Source: Spirogloea muscicola
Lineage: Eukaryota > Streptophyta > Zygnematophyceae > Spirogloeales > Spirogloeaceae
DNA: 64,000 bases
Direction of reading: 5' to 3'
NCBI GenBank assembly: GCA_009602725.1
Contig: WELB01000040.1
Span: 19,687 to 83,686 of the forward strand
Shown: in pieces, positions 40,643-50,328 of the stretch
Layout: each line of letters starts with the position of its first letter
How positions within the stretch are numbered: position 1 is the stretch's first letter
The notes under the pieces: generated by a model
What the model was told of the DNA's origin: nothing
The model's input: only the letters and a program-made list of their open reading frames with translations
Database searches by the model: none
Made by a program: the position numbers and the translations under genes

Positions 40643-41953
40643 ATCTAATCTTCCCATTGTCTGTGAGTGTGACCCGGTGGGTTACGCTTACCTGATTGGC
40701 ACGTGACCGACCTGGCCCTGCCAGGTGGTCCCGCACGGGGGCCTCGGTGGCTCGATGTCCACCCTGACGCCGTGTACAGGGGTGGGGCCTTCCGACAGGT
40801 CGGCCCCTCGGGGTGGGCCTTTCGACATGATCCTGCGGAGCTGGCCGCCCACATGCTCCGTTGCGCCCACGGGGGGTAGCGGACCGCTTCCCATGACCTC
40901 CTGCGCGACGGGCACGCGGTCGGCCAGGCGGCCCGCGGCAAGGAGCGAAAATACGCTGATCACCCGGTGGGGGATGAATTCGCGGCCCTGGCGATGGATG
41001 TACACGGGGCTTTCGGCAGCCGCTGGCTGGATCTCATTCAGCGGCTTGCTCGCCAGGCCATTGACCGGCGGCCGGGTCTGCCAGGGGCGATGCCCGGCTT
41101 CAACGCCGCCGGGTCGCTCGCACAAGTCTTCCGCATGCGCCTGGCCGTATCGCTTCAACGCTCCCTTGCCCACGCCGTCCATACGCGCGCAGGCCGTGCT
41201 ATGGCCGCCGCCTCTGGGTCTCGGCGGAGCGCCTCTTTCCCTGCAGCGAGCTACTCAGACCTGATGTTGCTCACTCGTGGGTACTGAACTTTCCTCTGCA
41301 TCGTTTTCTGTGTTATGCAGTATGTTGTAGTGTAGTCCTTTCTCCGGCTCCTCTTGCTTTGGCTTTGGACATTGTCCATTCTTTTTCGGGCTGGCTTGGC
41401 CAGCCCCTCTTTTCTATGGGCGCGCTTTTCTTTTCTTCGACAGGTCGACGCCTCCGGTGGACATCGTGCGGCCCGCTCTAGGAGTGGGTCTTTCCCTCGA
41501 CTGATTCGCCCCTCTATGGGCGCGCAATTCTTCCTCAGGGTGGGCCTCGTGCGGCCCGCCCCTCGGGGTGGGCCTTGGGCGACCCCCATACGCTCATGGT
41601 AGGGGGGCGACACGGTGAAGCACTAGAGCCTGGGGCAGAGACCGGACAGGAGTTGGGACGGTTGAGCCCATAGAGTGAGCGCGACCCTGCTGCTGCCTGC
41701 TGCCGCAGCCCGTCACTGGCAGGACGCTGCCGGCTCGCTGCGAGGCGTCCGTGACTGGCCCTTGGTGGGCTAGCTGCTGGCTGGGGCCGAGGAGGTGGAG
41801 ACGCTGCCTGATGGCGGTGCAACAGGGCCAAGTCTCCCGCTGCGCAGATGTGCGCGTGCTTCTTCGTGCAGGGCGTCTGCTCCGAAACCCTCACAGCCGA
41901 ATCCAACAAGGACAACTCACCCCTGACTGCGTTTGCTGGGGCGGAGTGTTACA
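40643..41953 (+). repeat. Family-2 LTR split by a LINE
   Basis: The LTR starts near 40643 (its TGTAAC start has decayed to CAATCTAATC), runs to TTCGACA at 40827, and resumes after the LINE at 41443. It ends GAGTGTTACA at 41953. Without the LINE it is about 690 bp, the only nearly full family-2 LTR here. It is the 3' LTR of element D. Confidence 0.75.
40828..41435 (+). mobile_element. 5'-truncated LINE with target-site duplication
   Basis: The 608-bp insertion is flanked by TTCGACA on both sides (40821-40827 and 41436-41442). It encodes the C-terminal end of a LINE ORF2: H-M-L-R-C-A-H-G-G, then H-D-L-L-R-D-G-H-A-V, E-R-K-Y-A-D-H-P, F-A-A-L-A-M-D-V-H-G-A-F-G, and the end S-D-L-M-L-L-T-R-G-Y-stop at 41287. 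The 3' untranslated part contains GGACATTGTCCATTC, a hairpin GGGCTGGCTTGGCCAGCCC, and the terminus GGGCGCGCTTTTCTTTTC. Truncation at the 5' side and the duplication are typical of target-primed reverse transcription. Confidence 0.9.
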
Positions 41954-42219
41954 CGCCTCGGTATGGGTAATCCCTGCTTTGGTGGCAGCTTTATTAGCTT
42001 AAAGACGAGTGTATTAAAAGAATAAGAGCAGATTGAAAGAACCAAGACCAACCTCTTCCCAGCCAAAAAACAGTTGAATGGAATTATTCCGCTTACCAAC
42101 ATTAGCATGAGAAAAGCACTCGACTTGCCGTACTTTCTGGTATTGGGGGCTGGTTCACCCTGGATTGTGCTTAGTGCACACTCCAAACGTTGGCAATACG
42201 TTGCTTGGTATTGTAGTGC
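41954..42219. other. Unassigned spacer between two LTRs
   Basis: The 266 bp are less GC-rich than their neighbours and match nothing else in the window that I can see. No gene, promoter or RNA structure is recognised. Confidence 0.5.
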
Positions 42220-42700
42220 TGTAACGAACCTCGCCCCTACACACGCAGTCAAAGTGAGTCGTCCTTGTTATGTTCGGCTGTAGGGGTTTAGGAGCGAACC
42301 CATTACACAGGTGAAGCACTTGCGCATAAGCGCAGCGGAAGACAGGCCCTGTGGCGCCGCCGTCCAGCGGCGACTACACCTCCTGGGCGCAAGCCAGCAG
42401 CTGTCCCCTAAGTGGCGCAGCCACGGACTCCTCGCAGCAAGCCCCGCAGCAGGCTGCGGTGGCGGCTGCAGCGGCAGGCAGCAGCGAGGCTGCTCTCGAG
42501 CTTCACCGGTCTGAACTGTTGTCGGGTCTCAGCCCAAGGCTCGTAGTGCTTCCCTTGTTCAACCGCTCCTCCTGGGGTGTGACGGGTCGCCCCAAGGCCT
42601 ACCCTTGCGGCGGCGGACCCAAGGTCCTCCCTTGGCAGGGTGGAACCTGGCGAGATTTATTCCAGGACGGGCGGGACGGAACGGGCTACGGGCTGAGAAG
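42220..42700 (-). repeat. Family-1 LTR, minus orientation, truncated
   Basis: It begins TGTAACGAACCTCGCCCCTA and follows the family-1 order (GCAGCGGAAGACAGGCCCTG, GGTCGCCCCAAGGCCTACC, GGACGGGCGGGACGG) but loses similarity near 42700, before the usual TCATTACA end. Confidence 0.75.
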
Positions 42701-43290
42701 CTTGCTGCGACAGGGTTGGCAAATGTTGTCAAAAATTCCTGCAGCTACTGCTGGGTCAATACTTCGCCAGTATACCCATTGTTATGACCACGTGTCGTGC
42801 CACACCTGGCGGGCATGGGCAAGACTACGTGAGTCTCAGTGTTCCTGCCCAATTAGCCTGTGTCGTCGACCACCCGCTGAGTAGCAAAGCCTTTACCATA
42901 AGCCCAGCTAAGTGCTGAGCGTTACTGTGCATTCGTAGCTGGTAAGCTGACGGCACCGCAGCTGGCTAACGCATCAGAGTACTCCGGGTGAGTGCTCGTC
43001 TGCACCCCTGAATATCAATGGGCTGACTTGTATTGGGTGCTTTTAATAGCATTTGGGCGTCCAACAGCTGGAGTTGAAGACGTACCTTCACACGCAACCA
43101 GCTCTGGCTGTGTATCTTATTCGATGAGAAGTATAAAGTCTTTCCCTGACTCCGAAGCACGTGTGGTAAGTCTCACCTGGTGCGGCTTTTTGACAACCAG
43201 TCAACCATGGGCTTGTATGCATTCCCCGTACTCTTCTGAAGAGGTTCCCTTCATACAGAGTGGCTCCATGACGTCCCGCGCTCTGCCGCC
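42701..43290. other. No recognised feature
   Basis: I see no gene here. Frames are short, and there is no match to the retroelement domains or LTRs of the window. It may be eroded element sequence. Confidence 0.5.
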
Positions 43291-44165
43291 GTGATGCCCT
43301 CTGGATCGACTGCGATGCCCTCTGGATTCTCCGGTGACGAGGATAACATCCCGAGAGGTGGACTTGCTAAAGAACGGGCACAGTGAGCCTCCTCAAAGTA
43401 CGGGAATAGTGAGCCTCCTCAGTCGCCGTATGGTGCACCTATCTGCTTCGTTGGGAAGTACGATGGTAGTCATTGGATGTGCATCCAGCATCGAGCTCCA
43501 AACAAGCTCATTGTCAAGAACCGTACCTTCTCCTGGTATCGAGGATCCGTGTGATCGTCAAGCGAGCAGGTGTGCCTGGCTCCCTCGACTTGCGAAGGGG
43601 ATATCACACATCTTTGTATCCCAGCTGGGGAAGCTCCAAAGTTGGCTTGTTGCACGCAGCTTGGACACTTCCAGACCAAAGTGGTCGGCTCTGGTCTGAC
43701 CGATGCACCTGCCACGTGTCAGGATGTACCAATGGGAGTCGTTGGCCCCTATCGTATATGACTCTGTGCTGGTATACTTGGGTCACATACCGTTATCTGT
43801 ATAACACCCGAGGATCACATATTGCACCTGCTGCAGGTGCTGCCTTTGCGACGTTAATCACTTATAGGCAAGTGTGTGTCCAGTAGTAGTAGGCCATGTA
43901 GTGGGAAAAGCCGGGGTTCGCGTTGACCCCCAACGTATTAGTCAAGTCATGCTGCATCTCCTTGAAGAAAACGACGTGTCGTACTGGCTACTGCCTCGGT
44001 ATATGCCGCAATAGCGTGCATTTTGGAAATTGCACAGCTATGTTTGTTCCTGTCAGGATTCCTGCAAGGATATGGAAGTATGGCATCCCCTCTACGAAGC
44101 TCACTCGTAAGGACGTACCTCGGGGTGGACATCCCAATGCCAGAGGACATCTGAGGACATCAAAC
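43291..44165 (+). pseudogene. Strongly decayed Ty3/gypsy reverse transcriptase
   Basis: Recognisable pieces are [15 protein letters not shown], then D-G-S-H-W-M-C-I-Q-H-R-A-P-N-K and S-G-L-T-D-A-P-A-T-C-Q-D-V. The connection part ends near 44150 (S-T-K-L-T-R-K-D-V-P-R). Stops, frameshifts and a short tandem duplication (AGTGAGCCTCCTCA twice, near 43384 and 43409) show it is old. It retains the region deleted in elements B and C. Confidence 0.75.
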
Positions 44166-44579
44166 GGGTTCTATTTGTGTCGAACTTACTCCTGTACACA
44201 CAGTTAGGGGTTAGTAACTCCTCGTTGGGGTTTAAACCTAGGGAAATATGGCGGAAATCCTCCCAAATGGAGGAACGCCAGCGCACACAGCCCACATATG
44301 CGCAGACAGCGCAGCAGACGTCTTACCCTGTGGCTTCGCCAGAGGGCGGTGACGCTACTGATAGTCTGGCTTAATAGCTGTTCCCACATGGGGCGCAGCC
44401 ATAGCACTTCTGGAGATCTGGCGAGGTCCGCAGCGACGAACTGCAGCAACGGTCTGAGCAGCAGACAGCGGCAGCAGAGCTGTGGCAGCGGCTGCAGCAG
44501 CAGGCAGCAGCAGGGCTGTGCCTCTCTCTGGGCGTCACCGGTCCGACCGATGAGCCTGGTCTCGGCCTTCTACTAATAG
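44166..44579 (-). repeat. Decayed reversed LTR
   Basis: TGTACACACAGTTAGGGG, a CAG-rich block and TCTGGGCGTCACCGGTCCGA give the order of a reversed family-1/2 LTR. It follows the reverse transcriptase at the same connection-domain position as the LTR at 2622. No gene is seen. Confidence 0.5.
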
Positions 44580-45225
44580 TGTAAGGAATGAGTTTCGTCA
44601 AGCCCAAGGACAAGGCGTCGATGTCTGTCTCGAAGCAGAGGTCGGAGCCGAAGCACTCAATGGATCAAACAAGCAGCAAGCCAGCTGTTGAAAGTGGTAG
44701 GAATTTAAATCACAGAGGTCCCGGGAGGGAGCCCAGTGGGGTGTGCCTCTCCCCCTTAAGTAGCCATTGAGGTTCCTCAGAGCTATGCCTCCGGCCTCGT
44801 GGGTTTATAGAGCGTCCGGCCACTCCTTACAAGCCTCACAGAATAACCACCGTGGCCGCCGCCTCCGCCGCGAGAGTCGCCGCCAATTGCGGGGACCGGC
44901 TCCTAATAAGGATGATTTGGGCATCCAGGAGAATTCCTCGAGAGGAACCCCCACGGCTTACCGAATATGAATCACCACACTGGTGGTCTAATGCTATGAG
45001 AGTCCTAACATCAACAGAAGTCAGTATTCCCAGTTGTGCCTTTGTCGCCGTCGCACACTATATTTCCAGATCGTTCCCCTCATCACCGTCGCGCACCACT
45101 TTGTCCAATGTCGCTCGTCGTCCTTCGCCCAACTGGTGAGGTGGTTGGCCTCCTTATTATCCTCCAGCTACCATTCCCATGGTATCGATGTTACATAGAT
45201 GTTCCACCTGTGTACTTTCGTTACA
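44580..45225 (-). repeat. Solo LTR of family 3
   Basis: It begins TGTAAGGAATGAGTTTCGTC and ends TGTACTTTCGTTACA, about 646 bp. It matches the LTRs of the element at 21731-27748 along its length (GGAGCCGAAGCACTCAATGG, CACCGTGGCCGCCGCCTCCG). Orientation is the same as there. No internal region is present, so it arose by recombination between two LTRs. The flanking bases do not form a clean duplication. Confidence 0.8.
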
Positions 45226-45903
45226 TACAGCGTTCCACCTTGCACGCCTCCCACGACGATTTGACAAGAATAGGCTCGAGGTCCCACCCTTGGGGGGGCG
45301 GGCCCGACAATGGAGACACAGGGTCCCACGCTCGGAGGGGCGAGCCCCAAAATGGAGATGCAGGTTTCCATCCTCCGAGGGGCGAGCGCGACAATGGGGA
45401 TAGCTACACGGGGTGAAGCAAAGTCACTTGCACTGTAACGTTCCCTCCGCTTGAGAGTGCCAAAGGTGCCGGTAATCTTACATGATTGTATCATATCCAC
45501 CGCTTGAAAGTCCCAAACGGCACTGGTCGCTTTGCTCCACTGTATGTCGCTAAGTACGGTCAGAGGCCCCAGGCCTCGTACCGCGCTAGCACCGCTTAGG
45601 AGGCCGTCGTACCACCCAAAGGCGTCGCTTCGTGTCCAATTTGTCTTAGTACTTGGCCATTTTGGCCTTTGTTTAAAATTCTTCAAATTCTTGTGCGTCA
45701 GGCCCGCTCCTCCGGGGGAGGAGCTTGAGGGCGACCCTCGTCACACCCTCGGGGGAGGGGTGGCAGGTGGAACGCTATACTGCCAACGGGCGGTCGCCGC
45801 TTCCGTCGAAGTCTCCTGTTGCCCCCTGGACTCCTAGCAGAGAAGGCGCGCGGTGCACATGAAATCTGAAAGGGAGGCCAATTCTAGCCTTACAAATGTC
45901 CTG
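45226..45903. other. Repeat-derived spacer with a 42-bp triplicate
   Basis: At about 45288-45412 there are three imperfect 42-bp units, each with GAGGGGCGAGCSCGACAATGG or a variant. Near 45700-45780 short runs look like LTR sequence (ACCCTCGGGGGAGGGGTGGC). I see no gene. Confidence 0.5.
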
Positions 45904-46240
45904 TTAACTGGGTAATGAGCTGGCTAAGGGGCACACTAAATATCCCCGAGTGAGCACATGCATATCTGACAAGCTATACTGAGGCGCCAACCCACCACCA
46001 CGGAAGCCATTAGCCTGGGCTAATGCACGACCAGCACGCTGGTGTATTGCGAGTGCCTGGGAGCGCCGTAGACTCAATGATAGTCGCATACTATAGCATG
46101 CAACGATGGCTTGCGGGACGCTAGAATGCCCCAAGCTACCCGCCCAACTACGCTGGCGGGCATCGACATGCAGTGCCAGGCGATGGAGGAGGGAAGACCA
46201 CTTCGTTCCGTAGCTGCCGTAGATGTCCATGGCGCATGGG
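45904..46240 (-). mobile_element. LINE ORF2 C-terminal fragment, minus strand
   Basis: The frame (46230 to 45904) reads M-D-I-Y-G-S-Y-G-T-K-W-S-S-L-L-H-R-L-A, then R-L-S-L-S-L-R-R-S-Q-A-L-A-I-H-Q-R-A-G-R and S-D-M-H-V-L-T-R-G-Y. This is the same peptide end as at 41287. The usual stop after R-G-Y is changed to TTA, and the frame runs 11 codons further. The family resemblance is clear although identity is only moderate. Confidence 0.75.
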
Positions 46241-47095
46241 AAGAAGTGGTCGGCCCGGGGGTGGAGTCACCGCCTTTGGTGCCTCAGGGTGACTTCCGCT
46301 GCACTATCTGCGTGTATGTGCACCGTGTGTACTGGCCTTTTCCTGTAAGAGGTTTATCTCTGAAACACCCTACGTCCGATTCCCAAACAGGACGTTATGA
46401 CCCTGACCGTGTATGGGATAGAAAATTTTATAAGTAAATATTTTTTTTGTTACCAATAAATCGGTATCAAACAAGTTCTTGCATCTAGCCAGTCTCGTAC
46501 AGATTGTGTTTTACGTCCGACAGTGCGCAGAATTCTTCTGTACTTTGGACGTGTTATTCTCCATTGAGTGGACAATTTCTCAGACTGTATGTGGAGCTGT
46601 CATCGGCAAAGCGGCGCATGTGCCATCCTCTCGCCTTTGACCTCCCACATACCGGGCTTTCGAGATGCCGAGTGGCTCTTCTTTCCGGCGGCAATATTGC
46701 CAGGTCAGTACTGGCCTGCAAAAATCACCCGTCCGGCCAATTTGATGGCCTGTATGGCACGGAAGTGAACCCTGTCGCCAATGGGCAAGAAAGTCTGGTC
46801 GTATGCCAGGAGCTGGTCGGTATTTTACTCCTGGTTCCTCCCTCTTCCTGCTCGTACAGCCTCGTGGTTCGGATGTATGACGCACGTGCTGTCATAATTG
46901 CTTGTTGATCTGGGGCACCAGTCCTGAGTATTATCTTGCCAGATTGGCTCTCAAGATGTCTGCCACCTCTGACTTGATCTGTCAGTGTGTGGTGCATAAG
47001 GCATGGAGACGCTGTACACGATTCCATGCCTAGGACTAGGGCACCTTCTGAAATATACACCAGTAGGTGCCTAGCTGTCCTCCACTGGCAGTACC
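46241..47095. other. Less GC-rich region without a recognised gene
   Basis: A T run lies near 46440. On the minus strand around 46800-46610 a frame reads I-G-D-R-V-H-F-R-A-I-Q-A-I-K-L-A-G-R-V-I and, after an in-frame TGA, P-G-N-I-A-A-G-K-K-S. It looks protein-like, but I cannot assign it, and it is interrupted. It could be a decayed transposon gene. Nothing else is seen. Confidence 0.35.
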
Positions 47096-47366
47096 AACTC
47101 TCGAGGTCGAGGATCTGGCGGAGCTTCAGGCGCCAAGTATGGACGGCCTAACCTCCCACAACGCCCGGCGCGCTGCGCACCTTCTGGAGCTCCACGCGGG
47201 GCCCCTGTGAAGGAGGCTACTGCCTGGTCCCCATACGGGACCGTGGCTTCGTGGAGCTCCTGAAGGCGCGCAGTGCGCTGCGAGTTGTCCGAGGTCAGGC
47301 CGTTTGTACGTGGCGCCTGAAGCTCCGCCAGATCTTTGGCGAGCTCCTCGACCTCAGGAGGTGGTA
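47096..47366. repeat. Inverted duplication of a gag N-terminal segment
   Basis: The left arm (47100-47206) read on the plus strand gives V-E-D-L-A-E-L-Q-A-P-S-M-D-G-L-T-S-H-N. The right arm (47365-47245) read on the minus strand gives D-L-A-E-L-Q-A-P-R-T-N-G-L-T-S-D-N. Both correspond to the gag hallmark before G-L-S-x-x-D-L-x-R-V-A-L-L in the other elements. The arms are about 100 bp, with about 40 bp between them, and can form a long hairpin. Confidence 0.75.
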
Positions 47367-48708
47367 CTGCCGATGGAGGAGGGCTAGGGCACGTACTGGA
47401 GTCCGGCGACTCCGAAGCGAATGGCAGCCGAGGCAGCCATAGCTGAAGGGCAGGGTTTTCGTGTGCAGCTAGCCAGGGGGTTGAGGATGCGCGTGCCTTG
47501 GGGTGGAGGGCTCCCAGGGCTCGTCTGGTTGCTTAGACTGCAGGCGCCAGCAAAGAGTCGTCCAGTGCTTGCACAGCCTGCGAGAGCTCGCCGGCGTGCC
47601 CAGAGCAAAGAGCACGTCGTGTAGCTGCTGCCTTGTCGGGCGTCGACGTCGTGTGCGAGGCATGACGACTGGTTGCAGGTGCAGCCACTGCGACGTCACG
47701 TGCTGTGCCAGGAGCTCCTTCCAGTGCCTGCTCTCAAAGAGGTCGATGCGCCCCCGAGAGGGGCTGGCGACCCTGTGGCTGCGGCCCGCGTGGGGCACGC
47801 GTCTCAGCAGCAGGCGAGGGAAGGGGTTGAAGATTGTCTAGGCAGCCTGGTCGCGGTGGTCCCATAACGATGCGTTGCATCTCGGAGCGGAGGGCGAGTC
47901 GTAGATGCGGGCATGCCCAGCGTGGGCCATGGTGCAGGAGTGGAAGCGTCTCCTGCCTGGTGACCGCGGCCAGGTCGAGGTCCACGGCCCACTGCCAGTG
48001 ATGGCGGCCGGGCTGTGCTAGCCTCGGTGGGACAGCCCCCCCTTGGCAGGGCCGCTGGCAGTGCTTGCACAGCAGAGGCGCCGGCGAGCTGCGCGGGAAT
48101 GAAGGCGAAGAGGCGTCTCTGTGCAGAGGAGGAGGGGGTGGTGGCGGCTGCGACGGGGAAGGTGGCGGCGGCGACGGTGGCGGCGACGGCGTCGGCGGCA
48201 GCGGGGGAACGGTAGGGACGGCGGAGAAAGAGGCATCGCAACAAGACCCAGGAGTAGCAACTAGGACAGGGTCCCAAAAGGAGAAGGTGGAACAAGGAAA
48301 AAATGGGGTTTAGATCCGCCCGGAGGCGGGTTGCCTTAACCGTGTGAGGAAAGCCCGGAGGCTGTTCCCGTCCTTATCGAGGGAGATGCTAACCTTCTCT
48401 CGGCTCAACGAACACAAGTCGGCGATGGGGTTCACCATGGCTATGTACTCCCGGCTCTCGCCGTCGTGATGACTTGCTGGGATAAACATTGAGCCGTGGC
48501 CCTGAGGGACTGTTCTGCATGCCTGCTGCGGCTGGCCGCCGCAGCCTAGGCTCCCGCCGGGGCGGACGCCCCTGCGCTTGCTCGCGCTGCGCCATTGCCT
48601 CTGCCGCCGCCGCGCGCGAGCCCCGATGCAGGGCCGCTACTGAAGCACGGCGCCTTCCCGCACCGATGAGCGGCCTGCTCGGCAGGCCTGCGAGTCCAAC
48701 CAGGCTGG
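47367..48708. other. GC-rich upstream region of MON2, no confident gene
   Basis: The open frames here are proline/arginine/serine-rich and look like composition effects. One short minus-strand frame (48493 to 48308) reads H-H-D-G-E-S-R-E-Y-I-A-M-V-N-P-I-A-D-L and K-V-S-I-S-L-D-K-D-G-N-S-L, which looks like real protein, possibly a fragment of a host gene, but I cannot name it. The promoter of MON2 should lie in the last few hundred bases; no TATA box or other element is clear. Confidence 0.35.
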
Positions 48709-50328
48709 ATGGCTGCCTTCACTGCTGTTCTGGAAGCGGACCTGCGCGCTCTGTCCTCGGAATCTAGGAGGCGCTATCCCGCCGTCAAAGATGCCGCAGA
48801 GCACGGCATCATTAAGGCGCGCCCAATTCTCCTCCCTTGCTCACTCGTCTGGCTGCTCCAGAGTTGGCCCTCTAGTCACAAGGGAGCAGCCGCCTCCATC
48901 CAGCCATGATTGTGTAGCGGTGCACTCCTCCAAGCCGTGCTCGACCGAATCAGCAATTCCAGCGTCAAAGCACAAAAGCACACTTCATACGCTTCCTTCA
49001 TTCGACAGTGACAGCTGAGAGCTAGACTCGCAAACTTGTGACATGACTCACTGTGGTTGTGCCCCTCCCTAATTGCCACTCTCCTGCCTGGCTTCAGACC
49101 GTTGACCTGCGACAATGTCGATCACCTGATGTTTGTTGTATTGGCGCCTTCTTTACAGCTTCGGTTGTTGCCTGATGCCGAAGCCATTGCCAACAGTGAG
49201 GATGTGCTTCACATCTTCACTATGGCGTGTGAGGTCAAACAGGTCAAGCTCAGTGTCATTGGGCTCTCTTGCCTTCAGAAGCTCATCGCACACGATGCTG
49301 TAGCGCCTACCGCCCTTCCTCAGATTCTCACCACACTGAAAGAGGTACACGGATCTGAAAGCAGCGGCCACTTGCGAGATTTTCTGCAAGATCCGAGTAG
49401 CAAGGGCTAAGCGTTGTTCACTAGCAGTATCACTGGGAATTAGGCAGCCTAATGCACAACAGGCTGTATACTGCAGAGCTGAGTCTCACAATACCTCAGT
49501 TGTGGTCTTTTAGAACGTTAGCCTGATTGGTTCACCTTCAATGCTTCTGACTGCAGCAATCGGAGGCCTTTGACGACCTTTCAACGTTGACACCACCTTT
49601 GAGGTGGCTTGGGCAGCATACAGAGGCACAAGATGAAAGTGTGCAACTCAAGGTGCTGCAGACTGTACTCACATTGCTCCAGTCGAGGCTTCATCCCGTG
49701 GAGGAGGTGCAGTACTTGATACTTTGATACAGCCAGCAGCTTATGTGTCAGTTCGCACTATGCAGTCTTTCTGCTGATTACAATTATGTGATCTGCCATA
49801 CCGAATCAGGCTAGTCATTTGGGAGTGGCTTACGTGTCCGAGATGCAGGTCACTGGCATGGCAGATTGAAGCGAGTCTTTGGCAAGCTGCAGGACAATAT
49901 GGCCACAGCTCTTGGAATATGCCTGCGTCTGCTAGGAAATGGTCGCCAACCAGACAGCGTACACAGGTGGGAGCAAAACAGCGCTTGTTCACCACCTTGG
50001 TCGAACATGATGCATTACTCGGTCACTTCAGGTATACATATTCGTCCACTTCGAGATGATATTTGAGAGGTCATAGAAGTCAGAGTGAGTACACAACAGC
50101 TTAAGGACAGGGAGGATTTGTTCTGGTCTTCTGGTGATAAACTATCCATTGCAATTGTTGTGCTTGTTGCAGCACAGCTGCAGCCACTCTGAGGCAAGCA
50201 GTTGCTCTTATATTCGACCGAGTGGTAGAGGCGGAGGCTCTTCCAGTGACCCCCTGGCAGTCAGGTCGAAGATTTTCACGGACCACCTCCGTGTCTGGTG
50301 ATGTTAGCCGTAGCATCATCTACAAAGG
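48709..50328 (+). CDS. MON2: MON2 exons 1-5: N-terminal DCB region
   Basis: Exons: 48709-48816, 49159-49344, 49557-49706, 49893-49966, 50173-50328 (residues 1 to about 225). The start is ATG 48709 (M-A-A-F-T-A-V-L-E-A-D-L-R-A-L-S), which matches the conserved MON2 N-terminus, so no earlier start is needed. Later motifs are V-K-L-S-V-I-G-L-S-C-L-Q-K-L, L-K-V-L-Q-T-V-L-T-L-L-Q-S-R-L and T-A-A-A-T-L-R-Q-A-V-A-L-I-F-D. This is the DCB (dimerisation and cyclophilin-binding) region shared with BIG/GBF proteins. Exon 1 ends G-I-I-K before GCGCGC, a GC donor. A GT donor 30 bp later would add ten residues in frame but breaks the conserved I-K-L-R match. The exon 5 donor (GTTTGT) was chosen by phase. 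Confidence 0.88.

Noticed and set aside
44571-45230. 5-bp target-site duplication around the solo LTR
   Set aside because: The flanks read AATAG and TACAG, which match in only three of five positions, so I do not claim it.
46504-46908. 134-codon plus-strand frame
   Set aside because: No recognisable motif; the opposite strand looks more protein-like but has an in-frame stop. Left as unassigned.
47804-48295. 163-codon minus-strand frame
   Set aside because: Rich in A, P, T and R, as expected from composition; no family resemblance seen.
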